Below, piece after piece: positions 59,327 through 64,000 of a stretch of DNA of 64,000 bases. A program made the translations under genes and the position numbers. The notes under the pieces were generated by a model. It saw only the letters and a program-made list of their open reading frames with translations. It ran no database searches and was not told the origin of the DNA. The stretch is from CAXMST01 sp963793415 (GTDB taxonomy: Bacteria > Actinomycetota > Thermoleophilia > Solirubrobacterales > 70-9), in the NCBI GenBank assembly GCA_963793415.1, contig CAWCAC010000002.1:558001-622000 (forward strand), in the 5' to 3' direction. Every line of letters begins with the position of its first letter. Position 1 is the first letter of the stretch.

Positions 59327-60385
59327 ATGCCCGAACCCGACTCACAGACTTCCACGTCCACCGTCCTCGTCACCGGTGGCACCGGCTACCTCGGCGGCTG
59401 GTGCATCGCCGCCCTGCTCGATCGCGGATACGAGGTCCGGACGACGATCCGCAGCCTCACCCGCGAAGGGGACGTTCGCGCCGCCGTCGCTCAGGCCGGC
59501 ACCGACGCGGGGGAGAGGCTGACCGTGCTCGAGGCGGACCTCACCGCGGATGCCGGCTGGGCGGACGCCGTCGCCGGCTGCCGCTTCGTGCTCCACGTCG
59601 CCTCGCCATTCCCGCCCGCGCAGCCGAAGGATCCCGATGAGCTGATCGTGCCCGCTCGCGACGGTGCCCTCCGGGTGCTCGGAGCGGCGCTCGACGCCGG
59701 GGTCGAGCGGACCGTGATGACCTCGTCGGTCGCCGCGGTCCGGGGTGGCGGCCCGCCCGTCAATGGCTCGACCTACGACGAGCAAGACTGGACCGACGGC
59801 AACGACACGAGCCTGTCGCCGTACACGCGCTCGAAGGCGATCGCCGAGCGGGCGGCCTGGGACCTGGTCGAAAAGGCGGGTGCGAAGGACCGCCTCGTGG
59901 TCGTCAATCCCGGCGCGATCATCGGCCCGGCACTGAGCGACGACCGCTCGTTCTCGCTACAGCTGATCGAGCGGCTGCTGAAGGGGATGCCGGCGATGCC
60001 GCGGCTCGGCTTCACCTTCGTCGACGTCCGCGACGTCGCCGAGCTCCACATCCTCGCGATGACAGCGCCCGAGGCGGGCGGCGAGCGGCTGCTCGCAACG
60101 GATCGCTTCATGTGGATGTCAGACGTGGCCGAGGTGCTGAGGGCGCGTCTCGGCGAGCGCGCGAGCAAGGTCCCGAGCCGCGTCGCACCGAACATCATGA
60201 TCCGCGCGATGTCGCTGTTCGACCCGAGTATCCGCACGATCGTCGGTGACCTCGGCAACCGGCCGCAGTTCTCGAGCGCCCTGCCGCGTGAGCAGCTCGG
60301 CTGGAGCCCGCGCCCGCTCGAGGACTCGATCGTCGAGACCGCCGAGAGCCTGATCGAGCACGGCGTCGTCAGCGTCCCCGGCTGA
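59327..60385 (+). CDS. NAD(P)-dependent epimerase/dihydroflavonol-reductase-like protein
   Basis: 352 residues. Extended SDR: VLVTGGTGYLGGWCIAALL at residues 13-31, RFVLHVASPFPP, the catalytic SPYTRSKAIAERAAW (Y-x-x-x-K) with an upstream Ser in VMTSSVAAV, and VVVNPGAIIGP. This matches the aldehyde/DFR-type reductases that reduce carbonyls with NADPH. Substrate unknown. Ends at a clear terminator. Confidence 0.88.
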   Translation: MPEPDSQTSTSTVLVTGGTGYLGGWCIAALLDRGYEVRTTIRSLTREGDVRAAVAQAGTDAGERLTVLEADLTADAGWADAVAGCRFVLHVASPFPPAQPKDPDELIVPARDGALRVLGAALDAGVERTVMTSSVAAVRGGGPPVNGSTYDEQDWTDGNDTSLSPYTRSKAIAERAAWDLVEKAGAKDRLVVVNPGAIIGPALSDDRSFSLQLIERLLKGMPAMPRLGFTFVDVRDVAELHILAMTAPEAGGERLLATDRFMWMSDVAEVLRARLGERASKVPSRVAPNIMIRAMSLFDPSIRTIVGDLGNRPQFSSALPREQLGWSPRPLEDSIVETAESLIEHGVVSVPG

Positions 60386-60401
60386 CGGCCCCGGACGCAC
60401 G

Positions 60402-60425
60402 AACGCCCGCTTGTGGCGGGCGTTT
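60402..60425 (+). terminator. Rho-independent terminator after reductase gene
   Basis: A 9-bp stem AACGCCCGC/GCGGGCGTT with a 5-nt loop and a short T-run. Confidence 0.8.
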
Positions 60426-60544
60426 CGTGACTCTCCTCCTCCCCTCCCCAGGGGAAACATGTCCTCTGCCGCGCACGCTACCGGATTTCGGCGGCGATCG
60501 TGTCGATCGTCACAGCCTCCTACAGGCGGGTGCCCTGGGCCGGC

Positions 60545-62008
60545 TCAGAGAGAGGAGTCGACCTCGCCCGCGGCGCGACGGCCCGCCTCGATCGCGCCGT
60601 CCATGTAGCCCGGCCACTCGGTCGCGCTTTCGGTGCCGGCGAAGTGCATCTCGCCGACGGGCTCGCGGATCGCGTTGCGGTAGCCGGTGAGGACGCCGGG
60701 CGGCATAATCCCCACGTAGCAGCCCCGCGTCCAGCGATCTTCGGCCCACGACTTCTCCATGAAGCCGCTCAGCGTGGTCCGGGCCTTGGGCCCGAAGTAG
60801 CGCTCGAGGCTCTCGACGACCGCCTCCTGGCGAGCGGACTTCGAGCGCTTCGTCCACTCGCGCGCCTCCTGGCCCTCGATGAACCCGAGCAGGACGCCCG
60901 GCGAGCCGTCGGGGGGCGAGTTGTCGTAGGTGACCTTGACCGGCCCGGTGTTCGAGGTCGCCTGGCCGCTGAGCCCGTCCTCGCGCCAGAACGGCCCGTC
61001 CTCGTAGATCGCCAGGCACTTGATCACCGACCCCATCGGCACCCGCTGCTCGAGCTGTGCGCGGGAGGCGGGCGGTGCCGGCTGGCGGCGGATCGAGCCT
61101 CCGAGCGCCGGCGGCAACGTGTTGATCACGCGCTTCGCGACCCAGATTCCCTCCGGGGTCCTGACCTCGACCCCCGAGCCGCGCTTGCGGACCGCTCGGA
61201 CCGGAGCGCCGAGGTTGACGCGCTTGCCGAGCTGGTCGGCCATCGCCAACGAGATCAGCTGCGAGCCGCCGACGACGCGGCTGTCCTGGGCGCCGTTCGG
61301 GGTGTCGATCAGCTTGTTGATGTCGCCGCCGGCACCGGCGACGTAGAAGAGGACGAAGAGCAGCGAGAGGTCGCGCGGCTCGCACGCGAACACCGCCTCG
61401 ATCGCGAGGTCGAAGAGGTCACGCGCCTCGGCCTCGACCATGTTCGCGAGCTTCCAGGTCTCAAGCGTCTGCGAATCCCACTCATCGGCGGAGGCCGCGT
61501 CCCAGGGGGCATCGGCCGGCACCTGCGCGGCCATCTGGTTGATCCTCGCGAGGGTCACCGCGAGCTCCCCCAGAGCGGCGGGCCCGGCGGGCGGGATCGT
61601 CCCCGTATAGGTCTCGCGGGTGCCGTTGCGCCAGTAGACGTTCTCGCCCTCGGTCCAGGTCTTGAAGGTCTCCAGGCCGAGGTCGTCGATCAGGCCGAGG
61701 ACGTTGTCCTGGCCCGGTCCGACCCACTGGCCGCCGATCTCGACGACCTCGGTCTTGTTGAGCCGCTTGTTGAGAGTCCTGCCGCCGACCCGATTGCGGG
61801 CCTCGACGACGGCGACGGAATGGCCCTGGCCGCGCAGCTCGCGCGCGGCGCTGAGGCCGGCGAGGCCGGCGCCAATCACGACCACCTCGACGTTGCGCCG
61901 GTTCGAGCCGGCAGCGCGGGCGCGACCCGCGAGGCCGGAGACCGCTGCCCCGGCGCCGGCGGCGATGCCGGCCCCCAGCAGCCTGCGCCTGTTCAGCTCG
62001 GCGCTCAG
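60545..62008 (-). CDS. Twin-arginine-exported flavin monoamine oxidase, CTG start
   Basis: 487 residues. The open frame upstream of the FAD motif contains no ATG, GTG or TTG; the only plausible initiator at its head is CTG 62008, which overlaps the ferritin stop as CTGA. From there a Tat signal is read: LNRRRLLGAGIAAGAGAAVS, then GRARA. FAD motif VVVIGAGLAGLSAARELRG; amine-oxidase VEARNRVGGRTLNKR; GSQLISLAMADQLG; C-terminal MHFAGTESATEWPGYMDGAIEAGRRAA. Oxidises amines with FAD outside the membrane or at its face. GGGGGG lies about 6 nt upstream of the CTG. If translation began at GTG 61885 the FAD loop would be cut, so the longer form is preferred. Confidence 0.8.
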   Translation of the reverse strand: MSAELNRRRLLGAGIAAGAGAAVSGLAGRARAAGSNRRNVEVVVIGAGLAGLSAARELRGQGHSVAVVEARNRVGGRTLNKRLNKTEVVEIGGQWVGPGQDNVLGLIDDLGLETFKTWTEGENVYWRNGTRETYTGTIPPAGPAALGELAVTLARINQMAAQVPADAPWDAASADEWDSQTLETWKLANMVEAEARDLFDLAIEAVFACEPRDLSLLFVLFYVAGAGGDINKLIDTPNGAQDSRVVGGSQLISLAMADQLGKRVNLGAPVRAVRKRGSGVEVRTPEGIWVAKRVINTLPPALGGSIRRQPAPPASRAQLEQRVPMGSVIKCLAIYEDGPFWREDGLSGQATSNTGPVKVTYDNSPPDGSPGVLLGFIEGQEAREWTKRSKSARQEAVVESLERYFGPKARTTLSGFMEKSWAEDRWTRGCYVGIMPPGVLTGYRNAIREPVGEMHFAGTESATEWPGYMDGAIEAGRRAAGEVDSSL

Positions 62009-62538
62009 AGCGCGCCCCCCGCGGCGCCGGGCGCCGTCGGGTCACCGCCCTCGTCGCCGAGCGACTCCCGGGCGAGGTACTCCTCGGCCAGCAGCGGGTT
62101 GTCCTTCGATCGCTGCACGACCTTGAGCAGGTCCGAAGCGGTCGAGACCTCCTCGGTCTGCTCCTTGATGAACCACTGCATGAACTGCTCGCCCTGGTAG
62201 TCGCCGTCGGCCCGCGCCTGCCCTGCGAGCGCGTTGATCTGCTCGGTCACGCGCTTCTCCTGGGCGAGCGCGAGCTCGACCGGCCCGACGATGTCGGAGA
62301 ACGACGTCTGCGGGGCCTCGACCGCGGGGATCGTCACCGGGTGGTCGGCGTCGAGCAGGTACTGGACGATCATCATCGCGTGGTTGCGCTCCTCGACCGC
62401 CTGGCGGTAGTAGAAGCTCGCGAGCCGGGGGAGGGTCTCGCCGTCGTAGTAGACGGCGAGCGCGATGTACTGCTGGTGGGCTGCGAACTCGTGGGCAACC
62501 TGCTCGTTCAGCAGTGCGGCAAAGGTCTTCTCTGACAT
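62005..62538 (-). CDS. Ferritin
   Basis: 177 residues, a four-helix bundle. Ferroxidase ligands are seen in NEQVAHEFAAHQQYIALA, QAVEERNHAMMIVQYLL (E-x2-H), VELALAQEKRVTEQ and EQFMQWFIKEQTEEV. It stores iron as a mineral inside a 24-mer. The tail after 160 is Gly/Ala-rich. AGGAGAT precedes the ATG. Overlaps the amine oxidase start, so iron storage and this oxidase are co-translated, an unusual pairing. Confidence 0.93.
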   Translation of the reverse strand: MSEKTFAALLNEQVAHEFAAHQQYIALAVYYDGETLPRLASFYYRQAVEERNHAMMIVQYLLDADHPVTIPAVEAPQTSFSDIVGPVELALAQEKRVTEQINALAGQARADGDYQGEQFMQWFIKEQTEEVSTASDLLKVVQRSKDNPLLAEEYLARESLGDEGGDPTAPGAAGGAL

Positions 62539-62582
62539 GCGTTATCTCCTCGGCTCGATCGGCGTGGGGCGCTGCGCCCCCG

Positions 62583-62633
62583 GCGCCCCTGATGGGAATC
62601 GAACCTATCGGAGAAACAGAATTAGGTCGGCCG
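62583..62633 (-). other. tRNA-3'-end-like sequence, low confidence
   Basis: On the minus strand: ATAGG-TTCGATT-CCCAT (a T-arm with one mismatch) followed by CAGGGGC-G, like an acceptor 3' strand plus discriminator. There is no 5' half nearby, so it is not a tRNA. It could be a scar of an old integration or chance. Confidence 0.3.
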
Positions 62634-63701
62634 TCATTCGAGTCCGAAGCCGGCTGCGACCGGCCGCAGCTGCAGCGGGCTCTCCGGCAGCCCGTCGGCC
62701 ACCTCGGACTCGTTGTATCCGCGTGGGGCGACGTCATTGGGAGTCTCGGGGTGCATCAGCGCCGCCAGGTACTGGATGTGGTCGCGGCCGACCGAGAGCT
62801 CGGTCTGGCCACCGCCGTAGGCGCCTATCCCCTCGCGCTCGCAGTAGTCGTAGGCCGCCGAGAGCGCCTCGAGGCCGCCGATCCGCGACGGCTTCACGTT
62901 GACGATCCGCGGCTTCCAGCGCAGCGACTCGATGTCGGCGACGGAATGAATCGGAGCGTCCCAGGTGATCCGCTCACGCTCGGGCTCGAGCACAGTCAGC
63001 GTTGCCTCGTCGATCGCTGGGTCCTCGAGCCACGCGTCCGGGAATGCGGAGACGATCCGTTCGTAGAACTCGGGGCTGGCCTCGACGTCGACCGGCGTGT
63101 CCTTGTAACAGCCCTTGAGATCGAGCGAATCGACAGCGCCACTCCCCTGCAGGAACGAGATCACCTCGTCGTCCCAGTCGGGCTGGGGGTCGAGCTTGAA
63201 GCGGATCCCCGGGTACTTGACGAGCCGGTTCGTGATCGGCTCGAGCACGTGTTCGGCGTCGCCCTCGGAGGCCGGGTTGGTACGGACCGAGCAGACGAAG
63301 TTGAGCGGCGAGACCGGTCGGCCGACAACCTCGTGCAGGGGCTTGCCGGCCTGCTTCAGGGCGAGGTCGAGCGCGGCGCTCTCGTATGCCCAGCGGCGAT
63401 AAAGGCGCGAGAAGTCGCGGATCGGCTCGGCGGGGAAGAAGTCGGTGCTCCCGATCAGCTCACAGAGCTCGCCCAGCGTCGAGGGCCCGCTGAGATCGTG
63501 GATCGGACCGGCGTCGCGATGGGCGATGTGGTCGAGGCCGTCGTAGACGACATCCTCGCCAAGCCCCTCGACACCACCGCCGCGCAGCGTGATCAGGGTC
63601 GATGGCCGCTCGAACCCCGAGTCGAAGACACGATCGAGGTCGGTCAGCTCGTAGGAATCGATCTGGATTGCTAGGTCAGCGACCTGCTCGTAGAGTCCCA
63701 T
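62634..63701 (-). CDS. Enolase-superfamily enzyme (mandelate-racemase/OSBS-like)
   Basis: 355 residues. Capping domain to about 120, then the barrel: IRFKLDPQPDW holds the Lys of strand 2 in a K-x-D pattern rather than K-x-K, and DSLDLKGCYKD, AWLEDPAIDEA and ITWDAPIHS carry the successive metal-acid positions. KPSRIGGLEALSAAYDYCEREGI (Lys of strand 6) closes the site. Dehydration or racemisation of a carboxylate is expected; the substrate is unclear, and menaquinone genes are absent nearby. TACGCT lies 6 nt before the ATG. Confidence 0.78.
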   Translation of the reverse strand: MGLYEQVADLAIQIDSYELTDLDRVFDSGFERPSTLITLRGGGVEGLGEDVVYDGLDHIAHRDAGPIHDLSGPSTLGELCELIGSTDFFPAEPIRDFSRLYRRWAYESAALDLALKQAGKPLHEVVGRPVSPLNFVCSVRTNPASEGDAEHVLEPITNRLVKYPGIRFKLDPQPDWDDEVISFLQGSGAVDSLDLKGCYKDTPVDVEASPEFYERIVSAFPDAWLEDPAIDEATLTVLEPERERITWDAPIHSVADIESLRWKPRIVNVKPSRIGGLEALSAAYDYCEREGIGAYGGGQTELSVGRDHIQYLAALMHPETPNDVAPRGYNESEVADGLPESPLQLRPVAAGFGLE

Positions 63702-63707
63702 CGGCTG

Positions 63708-63713
63708 AGCGTA
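63708..63713 (-). promoter_or_regulatory. -10 TACGCT, 6 nt before ATG 63701
   Basis: TANNNT hexamer on the minus strand; leaderless. Confidence 0.5.
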
Positions 63714-63754
63714 TTGGACCGGCGTGGTGGGCCTGGGGGAGGGGTCGCGACGCG

Positions 63755-63880
63755 TGGCCGTCCGAGGGGCGGGAAGCGAGGGTCCGGGGCGCTGCGGTTC
63801 GGGGGCGCGTGGCCGTCCCAGCGGCGGCGACAAGGGTCCAGGCCGCTCAGTTGCAGTGAGGGAGGAGAGATGGAGTGGGG
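63755..63880 (+). repeat. Dispersed intergenic repeat, copy 3 (with internal tandem)
   Basis: GCGTGGCCGTCC occurs twice (63760 and 63808), each followed by a similar G-rich block with AGGGTCC. The second runs into CCAGGCCGCTCAG and TTGCAGTGAGGG, as in copies 1 and 2. The rest of 63702-64000 holds no gene I can support. Confidence 0.55.
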
Positions 63881-64000
63881 CTGAGGGTGCGGGCGGCGGC
63901 TGGAGTCTCCGCGGGGCCGGGGAAAGCGGGACAAACGTGAATGACGCCTGCGCCCGGGCGGAGGCGCTGCACGAATGTTGCGCCGAGCGGAACGAACGTG

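Overview
The window is high-GC DNA, about 70 % G+C by eye, dense with genes on both strands. It looks like chromosome of an actinobacterium. The evidence is a dnaK-grpE-dnaJ-hspR operon with a MerR-type HspR, an inositol-phospholipid cluster (ino1 next to a CDP-alcohol phosphatidyltransferase), an F420/LLM-type oxidoreductase and a dodecin. The mix of families suggests the Thermoleophilia/Solirubrobacterales side of the phylum, but that placement is inference: there is no rRNA here to prove it.

Layout. 0-13.6 kb: the start of a glycosyltransferase gene, two envelope proteins, then the heat-shock block (clpB, MscS channel, hspR, dnaJ, grpE, dnaK), a secreted EEP phosphatase/nuclease, a cytochrome c and endonuclease III. 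13.6-19.4 kb: a haloalkane-dehalogenase-like hydrolase and an inositol-lipid group (PAP2-type enzyme, CDP-alcohol transferase, ino1) closed by two tandem terminators. 19.4-34.1 kb: mostly housekeeping and metabolism, including a GMC oxidoreductase, a glycosyltransferase-PHP fusion, a divergent uracil-DNA glycosylase, a bacterial INSIG-like membrane protein, an rRNA/tRNA uracil methyltransferase, an HEXXH peptidase, argF, tRNA-Glu, lgt and an SDR without its catalytic Tyr/Lys.

34.2-41.4 kb is the accessory region. An intact tRNA-Val gene is followed by two exact 45-48 nt copies of its 3' half, at 39086-39130 and 41292-41339. Between them lie two long secreted fibre genes (signal peptide, coiled coil, collagen-like Gly-X-Y, YadA-like head repeats, C-terminal peptidase-S74 chaperone). 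The second is frameshifted before its S74 domain. A third S74 tail is a remnant, and there is a lipoprotein/membrane-protein pair. A conserved module of about 150 nt (hairpin plus flank) precedes each displaced tRNA half. This reads as stacked tRNA-targeted cassettes without a visible integrase.

41.5-64 kb: membrane transporters, an AlaDH/PNT-family enzyme, a stress protein, a fatty-acid desaturation operon (TetR regulator, ferredoxin-reductase, desaturase) with palindromic operator candidates, a zinc alcohol dehydrogenase, an FHA-HTH protein, tRNA-Asp, a twin-arginine amine oxidase translationally coupled to a ferritin through a CTGA overlap, and an enolase-superfamily enzyme. A dispersed intergenic repeat occurs near 53.4, 53.7 and 63.8 kb.

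A theme across the window is start-codon architecture. At least 18 genes have a TANNNT -10 hexamer only 6-9 nt before ATG/GTG and no Shine-Dalgarno sequence, implying leaderless transcripts. I used this motif to choose several starts.
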